Position numbers and translations under genes: made by a program. From Agapetus fuscipes (lineage: Eukaryota > Arthropoda > Insecta > Trichoptera > Glossosomatidae): DNA of 64,000 nt. Positions within the stretch are counted from its first letter, which is position 1. Every line of letters begins with the position of its first letter. Shown here one piece after another: positions 1 through 9,905 of this stretch. Location: contig OX637344.1 of assembly GCA_951799405.1 (NCBI GenBank), positions 15,252,001 to 15,316,000 of the forward strand. Direction: 5' to 3'. A model generated the notes under the pieces. The model worked only from the letters and a program-made list of their open reading frames with translations, had not been told where the DNA came from and ran no database searches.

Positions 1-200
1 TACCTGGCCAACACCTTCTCTCAGGGGTCAGTCTCCCCTCCACTGACCCACGCCCTGTATATCCATCCCATCCGGGGATGTGTCACAGGACTCGCATGCA
101 AAAGTTATGTGAGATGCGATTGACAGAAGGCCCTCCCGTGAAGCTACACTTTCCCAAGTGTTTACACGAAGCAAAGGAGGCTCAGAAATCACTGAAAGAT
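1..200 (-). repeat. R1-type LINE 3'-UTR-like repeat
   Basis: Nearly the same 190-bp sequence recurs at 46144-46330. Phrases such as catgcaaa and ccctcccgtgaag also match, with divergence, the block downstream of the R1 LINE coding region at 24680-25029. I read it as a decayed 3' end of an R1-related LINE on the minus strand. The short open frame at 78-260 lies inside it and is not a gene. Confidence 0.45.
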
Positions 201-329
201 TATAGCCGTGAGAGCTTAGGGCTCGAGGATTTTAAATTTACAAACAAAAATGCAAAGTGATTCTGAGCGTCTTAACATATGACTTAAGGCTTAAATTCGA
301 GATGTTACTACTGAGACTGTTCGGGAGGT

Positions 330-527
330 GCTCTCCTGACTAAGTGGCCAACCACCATAGAGGTGGGAAAGATTTTTACCTGGCCAGTTGTCTTCATTCG
401 AAAGCAGAAGCTTGTGTGCATGCAACGGCATCTGTTGAACCAGGGTCGAAGTTATCGTCGCGGGATTCGAACCAGCGTTATCCGGTTCCAAATAACCTGT
501 CTTGATCCCCGCGGCTATAACACCGAC
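330..527 (-). repeat. TS3 SINE (Leu/Ser-tRNA-like head)
   Basis: Read on the minus strand it starts GTCGGTGTTATAGCCG (box-A-like), carries GGTTCGAATCC (box B), then the family phrase cgaccctggttcaacag and ends in the ctggccagg region. Copies of the same family lie at 9441-9644, 18337, 39955 and 46809. Box A and box B point to a tRNA-derived pol III SINE rather than a functional tRNA, because the cloverleaf does not close. Confidence 0.7.
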
Positions 528-790
528 AAGCTACCTTCACGAACTAATTGTACCTCCTCCTACCTTCTCATTTCTCAATGGTTTTGTTTTGTCAATTTAA
601 AACAGCGTCCTCTTAAAAATAATAATTAAGCAAGTCGAAAATACTTGTGAAATAAAAACTCAATTTGTGAAAATAAAAGATTGTGTTTGTGTACACAGGA
701 ATAATAATATGTTTATACTGTTACGAACTTGGAGTAAGTGCGACTGAACATGCATACATAGACTGTCTGGCACTAGTATGATGTTGATAG
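528..790. other. AT-rich intron DNA, no gene
   Basis: This is the OR-A intron (or beyond) downstream of exon 3. It includes about 70 bp (600-672) that match one arm of the palindromic MITE-B seen at 59724-59937 (caagtcgaaaatact and actcaatttgtgaaaataaa). A second LTR-like start (tgttacgaactt) occurs at 719. Nothing coding is seen. Confidence 0.5.
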
Positions 791-1080
791 TGTTACGAAC
801 TACGAAATTAAAGTACTTATGTATACATGTACGATAGTGTGGGTATAACCATCTGGGAGTATCTAGTTTATCATGGTGGTAGTGCGTAGAATGACCTTCT
901 GGTGTGAGCGAAAGATCGAAGAATGATCTGGAATATGCAAGAAAGATCTCTGTTGCACCTTTATAAGAGGACTGCAAAGCCAGTGTCGATAAATCATTGA
1001 GCCGTGGATCAATTGTTGTAAATTGTGAACCAAATTCAAGTTTAATTTTTAATAAAAAGTGAACCCAGTACAGACAATAC
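791..1080 (+). mobile_element. Diverged LTR remnant of the TGTTACGA family
   Basis: It begins TGTTACGAACTACGAAAT and can be followed against the reverse complement of the intact solo LTR at 47064-47364: the shared blocks are atggtggtagtgc, gaagatctc, TATA-like sequence before aggactgc, and ttgtgaaccaa. The terminal TCGTAACA is missing. It ends about 30 bp from the splice donor of OR-A exon 3. Confidence 0.55.
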
Positions 1081-1109
1081 CTTATCAATAAATTCATAAA
1101 ATAACTTAC

Positions 1110-1314
1110 CCAAATATGACGTTATGATACTCCACAATCCTTCTCAGGTTTTCTTGGATCCCGAGTCCAGAAAACTCTTCGTCAATCTGGCTATCATCTT
1201 TTTTGTTCAGCTCTTGGATTTGCTTCTGCAGGAGCTTGAAGTGAAGACATAAGTGTGCCACCAGAAGGCAGAAGAAACAGTCAACGCTGGATACCAGTGT
1301 AGTGATGTAGACAC
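1110..1314 (-). CDS. OR-A exon 3
   Basis: 205 bp, the same length as OR-B exon 2. The acceptor is tttttaag and the donor GG|gtaagt. It encodes the strongly conserved receptor block SSVDCFFCLLVAHLCLHFKL followed by a charged intracellular stretch ending in EYHNVIFG. The reading phase continues from exon 2 (G|GT). Confidence 0.87.
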
Positions 1315-4300
1315 CTTAAAAATAGTATGGTGTCTTGAAATACGAAAAGTGAATAATACATTGCAACGCAACAACGTGCAAATATAGTGTAACTTCTTGC
1401 ATGTGGTGACAGGAACCTTTTTTTTTTTTTTTTTAAGAAATCCTGTGCGGGAGACTCCCTAGATTCTAAAGACTCTAGGGGTCTATGACACTTGTTGTAG
1501 TGCCGCAGAGGTGTACAAGCTTGGTCGTCGCTACAAAGCGCCAATACTCAAGCAAGACCCAGTTGCTGTAAGGCTGGATGGACCTTTGGTGACCGTTCAT
1601 TGGTAAAGGTTTATGAATTTTTCAACCCAGCGAAGAGCACATTCGAAATATAAATGGTATATGTTTGTGCTCCGCCGGGATCCGAATCCACAACCTTCCA
1701 TTTACGAGTCCGAAGTGTTGCCACTACGGACTACGGACCGGTCCAGTAAAGTCCAAAATAAAAGTATTTTTTTCTAATAAATACAATGAATATAAAAAAA
1801 TGTGGTTACTAAATTAATTCGCAGATATTTACTCAAATCCATGTTAAAATTTTGAATTAACAGTTTTTGACCTTTTTCTCAGTTACACATTCTATGGACT
1901 TACAATGTTTGATAACCATCAACACAGATTTTTAATCAATGATGACCCAAGGATCTTTTTTTTATATGCAAAAATCGCCTAGTCTGTAGATGATTTAGTC
2001 CATGGCTTTGATGTCTTTGAATGACAGTTTATATGATGAACCTATTTATTTTACAGGTAAGGGAGTCGGCCTTAAATCAACCACTTCCGTTGACGTGTGG
2101 GCTTCCTAGCTTTCGATGTCCACCGACAAAATGTCCACGCGACAAAATGGCTATGGATAGAACGTCCACCGACAGAATGCCCACCGACAAAATTGAGACA
2201 TTGAGTCGTTGGACATTCTGTTAATGGTCATCTTGTCGTAGAACCAAGCCCACGAACTTTCATTCACCAAAGTGTTGCCACTAGACTACGGGCCGGTCTT
2301 GTTTTTGTTATTATTTTAAAATATCTCATGGATGAAAATGTGCAAGTTGCTTTAAAGATACTGAAAAAAAGATCATATGAATTGTTTGCATGATGATTTG
2401 AGTCGATGATACTCACCAGCAAAAAATTGAGAGATGTAAGTCGGAAGGAAAACACCAAACGATGCACCATAGTCATACGGATACCACACAACGTAAGGCT
2501 GAGATATATTGTCGTTCCACAATTTGTTGGCACCAAAGAAATAAGCCATGCCGAGGTTGTAGAGGATATTGATCAATGGCAGGACATTGTAAACCAAGCC
2601 TAAGATGACAGTAAACGACATGTAAAAGACACTGAAGTTCTTGATCACCGTCATTGTTTTGTTGACTGTTTTTTTCACTTGAAGATTTTTTGACGAAGGC
2701 CATATGCGGCGCAGGTCTTCTACCAACTGGTTGACTTCTTTTTTCTTTATCAGCAGCATAGCGGATTTGGCGAGACCGAAGTAGCAGGTGATGAGGCAGG
2801 GCATCATGTCGCACACCAATAAAAAGCGATCCTCTTCGGAATAGATGGACAGAACGAAGAATATGACTTCTCCAATCATCAGAACCACGGTGTTTATTAA
2901 GCCGCTGATATAAAGGACTCTAAAACATAAAAAATGTGTGTGTTTTTTTTCATTTATTTAATGCGCTAGTTATTATTACTATTTGAATTACTTGATAACT
3001 CAATAAAGTGTCATAGACCTCTAGATTTCCTACAATATAGGGAGTATCCCGTATGCGACTCTTCAAAAAAATTATTCTTATTCAAAAACCTTAAAAGTAT
3101 CAAATAAATAGAAATGATGGTGGTCGGGTTTTGCTCGTGGACTGTATTTTCGATTTGGACTTTAATTTTGAGGTGATGTGGGGTGTGGAGATGACTTGAA
3201 AGATGTAGTTAGTTAAACAATTTAATGGTCCTTTATTCCATAAAGATTACAAGGGGTTTTTACAAAGGATTACGTGATTAAATTAGGTGAACAGGTTAAG
3301 ACAAGTTACCAGTGCGACGTATGAAGAGAGAAGAGACGGATGTTGGGTTTTACACGCCTGAGGCGTCTGTCAGAAATGCAATACCAACCCAACAAAATGT
3401 ACCAAAGACAAAAGATTATTATTCTTGGTAGGTATATTGTTTTAATTAATTTGGTCATATTAAATTTGGACCATACTGGCGGGCCTCAGATTGGCAAATA
3501 CCGTGTTATAACGGTGAATATTTGGCAATATTACTAGAGAGGTCATCTCCACAATGATGTATAATAGCTCGTTTACATAATGTTACATCGTGGACTGTAT
3601 TTTTGAGGTTGTCATAATATACTGGTTAACAGTGATTGACTCTAATTTATAATTCTTTTTTGTTTTTCAATAACTGGTACTTGTCTGTAGAAATCAACAC
3701 TTAGATCTAAGAATCATTGATTATACAAAACAATGGTAGGTGCATACAAACTTAAATAGAATTCTGACTTTGAAAATAATTTATTTGACTTATACACCTT
3801 GAAGAAGTTGAAAGTTAAGTATTAATCTTACTTGTTGTATGTATGGTAGTCAATTGTGTTAGCAACAAATGATACTTCAATTAAGTTGATATGGTGAGTT
3901 ACCCTTGTAGGTAAGCATTTACATACAAATTTACATGGATTCAATAAAGTGTACTTATAATTACTCAGCCTTTTAATTAATTAAATACATAATTTAATGT
4001 GATCAGTTCTTGCATAGTAACATAAAACATAAAGTGAAGTTACAGATAACATAAGACAAATAATTATCGGTAAGTACATAATCATTTATCCTGCTAGGAA
4101 TTACCAAATAGGTAATTTACTTAATTTTTGAATTGGTCTCTTTTTAATACCAGAGTCAGTTTTTATGGATACTACTCTCAGAATACCATCCGTACCAGGA
4201 TGTAATTCTGTTACTCTTCCCAATCTCCATCTCAAGGGCGGTTGATTATCCTCCCTAAGCACAACTAAATCATTAATTTGTAGTGTAGATGTCGTTAACT

Positions 4301-7300
4301 GAGTCCATTTCTTGCGAGGTTGCAAAGAATTGAGATATTCATTAGTCCAACGCTTCCAGAAGGTCTGGAATAGTCGACTTAACAGTTGATACCGATTAAC
4401 TGCATGGATTGGAATATGATTCAGATCTGGTTCGGGAAGAGCGACCAGTGGTCCTCCGATAAGGAAATGACCCGGAGTCAATGGTAACAAGTCATTAGGA
4501 TCGTCTGATAAGGGTGTCAACGGCCTTGAATTCAGACAAGCTTCGACTTGGATTAATAAAGTAGAACATTCTTCAAAAGTGAGGGTATGATTGCCCACTA
4601 ACTTTTTAAATAAATGCTTTGCGCTTTTTACAGTAGTTTCCCATAGACCACCGTGATGGGGTCCATCTAAAAGTTTGACTGGCAATCCAGGCAAGTGTTA
4701 TGCTAGAATCTGTCCACAATGTGGACCTTGTTATCACCAGGTTACTCGTCTCACTAACGCGTTTAAATAATTTAGATAATAATAAGGCTGCGTTCAATTC
4801 TAACCGGGGTAAGGAGATTTGTTGCAAAGGTGCTACCTTTGACTTGGCACAAAAAAGTTGAGAGTTAACTTCGGAAGTCAACTCGTTGCGAGTAACTAAA
4901 TAGATACATGCTCCGAATGCTCGTATAGAGGCATCCGCAAAGCCGTGTAGTTCTACGGAGGATTTATGATCTGTTCCACATACATGCCGTGCTACATGTA
5001 TGGAGGCTGCTAGGTTGAACTGATGCACAAAATTACACCATTCAGTTTTTGTTGGAGTAGATAACTCATCATCCCATTTACTGCTTTCTTGCCACAACCG
5101 TTGCATAAAGAGTTTGGAAATTATAGTAATGGGAGAGAGCAACCCTAAAGGATCAAACGTTCTGGCTATCGCAGATAAAATTGATCGCTTGGTTAAATTT
5201 GCTTCGTTACATTCAATGTGTAAATTGAATATCAACGTGTCAGTACTAGGTTGCCACGTTAATCCTAAAGTTTTATAAGTGTCATGGTTTGCAAAATTTA
5301 CAGATGAAACACTTTCTTGCAATTGTAGGAAACTATTGGTTGTCCACTTTCTTAATGACATACATGCAGTATTAAATATTTCAGTAATTTGGGTTTTAAT
5401 CAAATTGAGCTGATTAATATCGTCGTGTCCAGTTATCAAGTCGTCCATGTACATGTCTGACTCGATAACTTGACAAGCTTCAGGGTACTTGTCCCTATTT
5501 GTTTGAGCGAGTTGCATGACGCATCTCGTAGCTAGGAAGGGGGCTGAAGCGGTTCCGTATGTAACCGTGTTTAACTGATACTGGCAAGGCAAGTGAGTCA
5601 CACTGTCTCTCCATAGGATTCTTTGAAGAGGTCTGTCCTGTGGCTGAATATCTATTTGTCGATACATTTTCTCCACGTCAGCTGTCATCACCCACCTGGG
5701 CGTTCTGAAACGTAACAAAATGTCAAATAGATCTTGTTGCACAGTAGGTCCTATCATTAAAATGTCATTCAACGAAAGCCCAGAGGTAGTTCTGGCGCTC
5801 CCATTGAATACTACTCTCAGTTTTGTAGTCGTGGAATGTTCTTTTATTACCGCGTGATGCGGAAAATAATAAGCAATTTGAGTGTTATGTGGGGGCACAA
5901 GACTCATGTGTCCTAAAGCTAAATATTCGGATAAAAAGTCATCATACCGCGCCTTGAGCTGAGGATTGCGGTTGAGTTTGGATTCTAGCGAGATCAGACA
6001 TTTTGATGCTCGCGCTAATGAATCGCCTAATACCCCAGGGTCCGACTTCAGACCTATGCGTGTCTGGAATCTCCCCTGCGGTGATCGGGTTGTGGTTTGG
6101 ACGAATAGATCTTCCATAGCCTTTTCTTCTAAAGATTGATGTTTAGTATTCTCGATGGTTTCACACTTCCACAAAGCTTCTACCAGTCCGTGAAGACCGG
6201 TTGACGCTCCTCTGCTGGGCCCAGACGTCCTTCGGGATCCTCCAGACGCCGCAGTCAGCATCGATGATACGAAGGTAGCTTGCATTGGTGCCAAACCGGT
6301 CGCCAACCATCCCAAGTGTGAGGGATAGAACCGGAGCCCTCCCCTTGACAGCGACGTCCGGCTGCAGCGCAGGATTCTCCAAAAGACGTCTGCGCCGAGC
6401 AGCATGGAGACTGCGCCAGCCTTGGCAAACTGTGGGTCTGCCAGGTCGCGCAGTGGTACGGGCGCCTCACACCTGAAACTGGTTTGGGGAAGATTTGTAG
6501 TTATGGTTTCTACAACAAGGAATGAACATTCAGTTTTAAAACCAGATAATCGAGAAGCTATTGTAGCCGTAACGGCTTCAGATGAATAACTTGTTTGTTG
6601 TTGAATACCTTCAATAGGCATTTTTAACGTAGATTTAGGAAGCTTCAATGAGTCAGCTAGTTCCCTTGTTAGGAAGTTTGCCTGCGACCCATTATCTAAA
6701 ACGGCTCGTACAGCTCTTGACGACCCGTCTGAGTCGTACAAGTGTACGCTTACAGTTGTTAACATAGCTTGAACATTATTGGAATTACTAAATGCTGCCA
6801 AGGCAATCTTATGGTCTATAGTATGTAACAATGTATGGTGATTGCTTTGACATTTTTTGCATTTGCTTGAGCTACGGCATTTGTATGCTTGGTGCCCAAT
6901 GCGAAGACAATTGAAGCATAATCTATTACTTTTTGCGGAATCCCGCCTTTGCGAAACATTTAACTGTATGAATTGACTGCATGTGTGAATGTAATGTGGT
7001 CCTTTACAGATCGGACACTTGACACCTTCTATTGTAAGCAACGCTTTCTTGGTTGCAGGTCTGCTATTCGTTGGCTCGAGAGTGTATTGATTATACATTT
7101 CTAAATGAGATGCCTTTTTTTTTAGAAATGCCAAAAAATCAATAACCGATTTGTAGTCCTTGTGGGACTTCCAATCGCTAATGCTTGGTGGGTCTAATTG
7201 CTTCAGAAACTGGTAGATGAGTAATTCATCCCAGTTCGAAGTGTCAACCCCCAAGCTGTTCAGTGCATTTAAATTACTACTAATAGTGTTGGTGAAATTG

Positions 7301-9905
7301 TGAATCTCATTGAATCTTCTCACATTAAATTTAATACTGTGTATGTTATCTAGATGCGTTTTTATTAAGATCTCCTTGTTGTTGTATCTGGCTTCCAAAA
7401 TACTATATGCCAGGGGGTAGTTTTTCCCTGATACTTCTAATTGCTCTAAGATTGACTGTACTTGAGGAGATAACGAATTTTTCAGATACATGAATTTCTC
7501 TATATTTGAAATGTTTGCATTATTGTCTATTAAGGCCAAAAATAAATCTCTAAATGTTACCCAGTTGTCATATTTTCCATCAAAGATCGGAATTGACAAT
7601 TTAGGTAAGTTCATGGGGTTACAGAATTCATTATTAACTATATGATTAATTTTTAGGCTATTGGCCTCAGATTGCTCTAAGAACCCTTCATACTTTGCTA
7701 TTAAATTCACCAGGACCTCTTCCTGGTGTAGCATTGTTCTATGTAGGTCCTCATCATTGGCCAAAGCATCTACATTATGGTTATACAATTCATTAAATTT
7801 TGTTATTATTTCTCTGATTTGACATAGTTTTGATTTTACTAGTGAGATTTCTAAATTTTCCTTTAAAATATATTGTTCATAGGTAGCTAATCTAGCTGAC
7901 AATGTCCTCGTCCAATTTGACAGTCTAGTCGTCATTTTGAAACACAATATACACTAATCACAAATAAATAGATAAATAACACGGGCCTGCCTGTGTGAAG
8001 GAATCCTCGGTGATCCCGTGACTCGTACTGGGTCTGGCAGCTCGTGCGGCCCGTGCGTGTGATGATCTCAGCTTTGGTCAGCTGATATGGGGGCGCTTGC
8101 CTGCACCAAGCAGCGCTCCGCTGGTCAGAAGGAGACGCTCCTCCTGCTCGTGGATGATGATGGATGACTCTCGCACTAGGCCATGCGGCCCTTGCGCAGT
8201 CGATGTGGGGCTCAGCTGATGGCAATCAGCTGATGTGGGGGCGCCTGCTTGCACAAAGCAGCGCTCCGCATTCGTCAGAAGGAGAAGCTCCCTCTGCCCG
8301 GCCCGATGATGAAGGATGACTCTCGCACTAGGCCATGCGGCCCTTGCGCAGTCGATGTGGGGCTCAGCTGATGGCAATCAGCTGATGTGGGGGCGCCTGC
8401 TTGCACAAAGCAGCGCTCCGCATTCGTCAGAAGGAGAAGCTCCCTCTGCCCGGCCCGATGATGAAGGATGACTCTCGCACTAGGCCATGCGGCCCTTGCG
8501 CAGTCGATGTGGGGCTCAGCTGATGGCAATCAGCTGATGTGGGGGCGCCTGCTTGCACAAAGCAGCGCTCCGCATTCGTCAGAAGGAGAAGCTCCCTCTG
8601 CCCGGCCCGATGATGAAGGATGACTCTCGCACTAGGCCATGCGGCCCTTGCGCAGTCGATGTGGGGCTCAGTTTGCTTCACAAACTGATGTGGGGGCGCT
8701 TGCTTGTACAAAGCAGCGCTCCGCATTCGTCAGAAGGAGTGGTTCCCTCTGCCCGGCCCGCTGATGAATGTGCGCCCGCTGTATGGGGCCACGTGCTCTC
8801 CTCTCCGTCGCGCTGCGTAAAAGTCTGCTTTTTGTGAGCACAAAAGGATCCTCGGTGGACGCAGATGACTCCAGATGCTAGTTCACTGAATAATCCGCTG
8901 GTATGGAGCAACAAGGTCGCTCATCCTGCTCGAAGTGACCAAAAATGGTCGGGTTTTGCTCGTGGACTGTATTTTCGATTTGGACTTTAATTTTGAGGTG
9001 ATGTGGGGTGTGGAGATGACTTGAAAGATGTAGTTAGTTAAACAATTTAATGGTCCTTTATTCCATAAAGATTACAAGGGGTTTTTACAAAGGATTACGT
9101 GATTAAATTAGGTGAACAGGTTAAGACAAGTTACCAGTGCGACGTACGAAGAGAGAAGAGACGGATGTTGGGTTTTACACGCCTGAGGCGTCTGTCAGAA
9201 ATGCAATACCAACCCAACAAAATGTACCAAAGACAAAAGATTATTATTCTTGGTAGGTATATTGTTTTAATTAATTTGGTCATATTAAATTTGGACCAGA
9301 TGGAGTGATGAATATTGTTTTTACAAGATTACAAAAATTAGTGGTCCGAACACAGATCCCTGTTGGACACTAATTAGCATTTGAAAAGCTTATGTATTAC
9401 TTAAACCACAAAGATGTAAGCTTTATTGTACATGCAATCAGTCGGTGTTATGGCCGCGGGGATCAAGACAGGTTATTTGGAACCGGATAACGCTGGTTCG
9501 AATCCCGCGACGATAACTTCGACCCTGGTTCAACAGATGCCGTTGCATGCACACAAGCTTCTGCTTTCGCATGAAGAGAACTGGCCAGGAAAAATAGGTT
9601 GGTGGATTGCATTCCTTTCCACAAATCAAAAAAAAAAAAAAAAATGGGTTATGGAAAAACAAGCACAAGGGAACGAAATGAGTAGGAATATTTTTTCTGT
9701 ACCGTTGATATATCCTATACCATAAAGTGTTCTTGGACCTTATTTTAAACACGTCATTGATTCCACCGTAGGCAAAGAACTTATTTATTTCCTCAAAGGC
9801 ATCATCAAATTGAACTTCCTTGATTTCTCCGATATCTGGAATTTCCTCTGAGCCCGTTCTCAAAGTTTCTCCTTCAATTGTACTGAAACCGCGTTGATTT
9901 TCCAT
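1110..9905 (-). CDS. OR-A: odorant receptor, 5' part (exons 1-3)
   Basis: An insect odorant receptor (7tm_6 family), a membrane ligand-binding subunit that works with the co-receptor Orco in olfactory neurons. Coding exons seen: 9905-9703, 2919-2417 and 1314-1110, all with GT-AG introns and matching phases (CG|A, G|GT). They encode about 303 residues starting MENQRGFS. Family signs are the acidic DDAFEEI stretch, RIYQRVLYISG entering the first membrane segment, and SSVDCFFCLLVAHLCLHFKLL in exon 3, which parallels OR-B exon 2. The ATG at 9905 is preferred over an upstream TTG. Exons for the last two membrane segments should lie left of the window, so the gene is incomplete only because of the window edge. 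No frame breaks are seen. Ligand unknown. Confidence 0.87.
1425..1745 (-). repeat. TS1 SINE with LINE-LD tail
   Basis: The tRNA-like head is at the right end (ggaccggtccgtagtccg with degenerate box B), followed by the family body (ttcgctgggttgaaaaattc, ccttacagcaactgg). The left end is the tail shared with LINE LD: cctctgcggcac, catagacccc, ctcccgcacaggatttctt, then poly(A). It lies in OR-A intron 2, about 110 bp from exon 3. Confidence 0.75.
2050..2300 (-). repeat. TS2 tail fragment, short tandem and TS1 head scrap
   Basis: 2050-2115 resembles the TS2 tail (ttacaggtaaggg, caaccacttc). 2117-2200 repeats a roughly 15-bp phrase, gtccaccgacaaaat, about four times. 2265-2300 is a TS1 head scrap (gttgccactagactacgg). 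It is intron debris of OR-A. Confidence 0.5.
2417..2919 (-). CDS. OR-A exon 2
   Basis: 503 bp. The acceptor is tatgttttag and the donor GCTG|gtgagt. It begins with GTCCTTTATATC (VLYISG) and covers membrane segments 1-4 with the typical K..VNQLVEDLRRIWPSS motif and WYPYDYGASFGVFLPTY before segment 5. It matches the second half of OR-B exon 1, so OR-A has an intron that OR-B lacks. Confidence 0.88.
3116..3120. repeat. Target duplication GATGG of the BEL/Pao element
   Basis: GATGG immediately precedes the left LTR and immediately follows the right LTR (9299-9303). Five bases is the usual length for this superfamily. It fixes both element borders. Confidence 0.85.
3121..3473 (-). repeat. 3' LTR of BEL/Pao element
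   Basis: 353 bp with the 5-bp terminal inverted repeat TGGTC/GACCA. On the minus strand an AATAAA signal is read from the tttatt near 3233-3238. The left border is defined by the target duplication. Confidence 0.88.
3474..4100. other. Non-coding stretch between 3' LTR and integrase remnant
   Basis: About 630 bp of AT-rich sequence inside the BEL/Pao element with no open frame of note. No clear polypurine tract is visible next to the LTR. It probably includes the element's 3' untranslated region. Confidence 0.5.
4101..4694 (-). pseudogene. Integrase C-terminal remnant with DUF5641-like end
   Basis: An open frame with the Pao-type integrase end (GGLWETTVKSAK, EACLNSRPL), a NRYQLLSRLFQTFWKRW segment and the C-terminal basic domain typical of these elements (VVLREDNQPPLRWRLGRV). 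The N-terminal zinc finger and the catalytic core residues are absent. The frame overlaps the end of the gag-pol frame at 4606-4694 in a different phase, so a deletion with a frame change joined RNase H to the end of integrase. It cannot catalyse integration. Confidence 0.85.
4606..7935 (-). CDS. BEL/Pao gag-pol polyprotein, truncated in RNase H
   Basis: One frame of about 1,109 residues from ATG at 7935. In order: a Gag-like region; zinc knuckles near residues 305-370 (CPICKGPHYIHTC, CFNCLRIGHQAYKC); a retropepsin motif LDNGSQ near 415; an RT with YMDDLI near 827; and an RNase H start LWTDSS near 1075. The frame then runs out of phase into integrase DNA and stops. The family normally continues through a complete RNase H and integrase. 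The first M upstream of 7935 is a TTG and is not preferred. It acts in cytoplasmic particles to copy element RNA; this copy is not self-sufficient. Confidence 0.88.
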   Translation of the reverse strand: MTTRLSNWTRTLSARLATYEQYILKENLEISLVKSKLCQIREIITKFNELYNHNVDALANDEDLHRTMLHQEEVLVNLIAKYEGFLEQSEANSLKINHIVNNEFCNPMNLPKLSIPIFDGKYDNWVTFRDLFLALIDNNANISNIEKFMYLKNSLSPQVQSILEQLEVSGKNYPLAYSILEARYNNKEILIKTHLDNIHSIKFNVRRFNEIHNFTNTISSNLNALNSLGVDTSNWDELLIYQFLKQLDPPSISDWKSHKDYKSVIDFLAFLKKKASHLEMYNQYTLEPTNSRPATKKALLTIEGVKCPICKGPHYIHTCSQFIQLNVSQRRDSAKSNRLCFNCLRIGHQAYKCRSSSKCKKCQSNHHTLLHTIDHKIALAAFSNSNNVQAMLTTVSVHLYDSDGSSRAVRAVLDNGSQANFLTRELADSLKLPKSTLKMPIEGIQQQTSYSSEAVTATIASRLSGFKTECSFLVVETITTNLPQTSFRCEAPVPLRDLADPQFAKAGAVSMLLGADVFWRILRCSRTSLSRGGLRFYPSHLGWLATGLAPMQATFVSSMLTAASGGSRRTSGPSRGASTGLHGLVEALWKCETIENTKHQSLEEKAMEDLFVQTTTRSPQGRFQTRIGLKSDPGVLGDSLARASKCLISLESKLNRNPQLKARYDDFLSEYLALGHMSLVPPHNTQIAYYFPHHAVIKEHSTTTKLRVVFNGSARTTSGLSLNDILMIGPTVQQDLFDILLRFRTPRWVMTADVEKMYRQIDIQPQDRPLQRILWRDSVTHLPCQYQLNTVTYGTASAPFLATRCVMQLAQTNRDKYPEACQVIESDMYMDDLITGHDDINQLNLIKTQITEIFNTACMSLRKWTTNSFLQLQESVSSVNFANHDTYKTLGLTWQPSTDTLIFNLHIECNEANLTKRSILSAIARTFDPLGLLSPITIISKLFMQRLWQESSKWDDELSTPTKTEWCNFVHQFNLAASIHVARHVCGTDHKSSVELHGFADASIRAFGACIYLVTRNELTSEVNSQLFCAKSKVAPLQQISLPRLELNAALLLSKLFKRVSETSNLVITRSTLWTDSSITLAWIASQTFRWTPSRWSMGNYCKKRKAFI
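8069..8687. promoter_or_regulatory. Hairpin series at repeat-unit junctions
   Basis: Every unit junction can form a hairpin: CAGCT/AGCTG at 8069-8084, CAGCTGAT-ggca-ATCAGCTG at 8213-8232, 8365-8384 and 8517-8536, and CAGTTTG-cttca-CAAACTG at 8669-8687. The last has different arms that still pair. It may be a structured element of the genomic RNA leader; function is inferred. Confidence 0.5.
8082..8770 (-). repeat. 152-bp tandem repeats in the BEL/Pao leader
   Basis: Five units start at 8082, 8230, 8382, 8534 and 8685 (spacings 148, 152, 152, 151). The middle three are almost identical. Each unit includes gcagcgctccgc, ctcgcactaggccatgcgg and gcagtcgatg. The array lies between the 5' LTR and the gag ATG. 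Repeated short open frames across it, on both strands, are by-products of the repeat and not genes. Confidence 0.9.
8925..8945 (-). promoter_or_regulatory. Possible tRNA primer-binding site
   Basis: On the minus strand, four bases inside the 5' LTR, the sequence TGGTCACTTCGAGCAGG starts with the TGG expected of a site complementary to a tRNA CCA end. I could not assign the tRNA. Confidence 0.45.
8946..9298 (-). repeat. 5' LTR of BEL/Pao element
   Basis: 353 bp, the same as the 3' LTR apart from one noticed base. It would hold the promoter for minus-strand transcription of the element. Confidence 0.88.
9441..9644 (+). repeat. TS3 SINE with poly(A)
   Basis: GTCGGTGTTATGGCCG start, box B GGTTCGAATCC, the family phrases accctggttcaacag and aggttggtggattgcattcc, then a run of A. 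It lies just inside OR-A intron 1, about 58 bp from the exon 1 donor. Confidence 0.78.
9703..9905 (-). CDS. OR-A exon 1
   Basis: 203 bp with ATG at 9905 (context GTGAAATGG) and donor CAACG|gtacag. It encodes the cytoplasmic N terminus starting MENQRGFS with DDAFEEINKFFAYGGINDVF, which aligns with DDDFKVIDFTLKSIGMADIY of OR-B. It joins exon 2 as IYQ-R-VLYIS with no phase conflict. Confidence 0.85.

Larger units (their letters stand above)
3121..9298 (-). mobile_element. BEL/Pao LTR retrotransposon, internally deleted
   Basis: A 6,178-bp element in OR-A intron 1. Two 353-bp direct repeats (3121-3473, 8946-9298) begin TGGTC and end GACCA, and I see one difference between them (gtatg versus gtacg). 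The 5-bp target duplication GATGG flanks them (3116-3120, 9299-9303). Reading the minus strand: 5' LTR, leader with tandem repeats, gag-pol frame, deleted integrase, 3' LTR. Near-identical LTRs mean a recent insertion, yet the integrase core is gone, so the copy was probably already defective and mobilised in trans. The family call rests on the Pao-style RT (YMDDLI) and the C-terminal integrase-associated domain. Confidence 0.9.

Noticed and set aside
8082..8770. CRISPR array
   Set aside because: Units are contiguous 152-bp tandem repeats without unique spacers, in a eukaryotic retroelement.
8078..8837. Proteins from repeated open frames in the BEL/Pao leader
   Set aside because: The frames simply repeat the 152-bp unit on either strand and have no domain.
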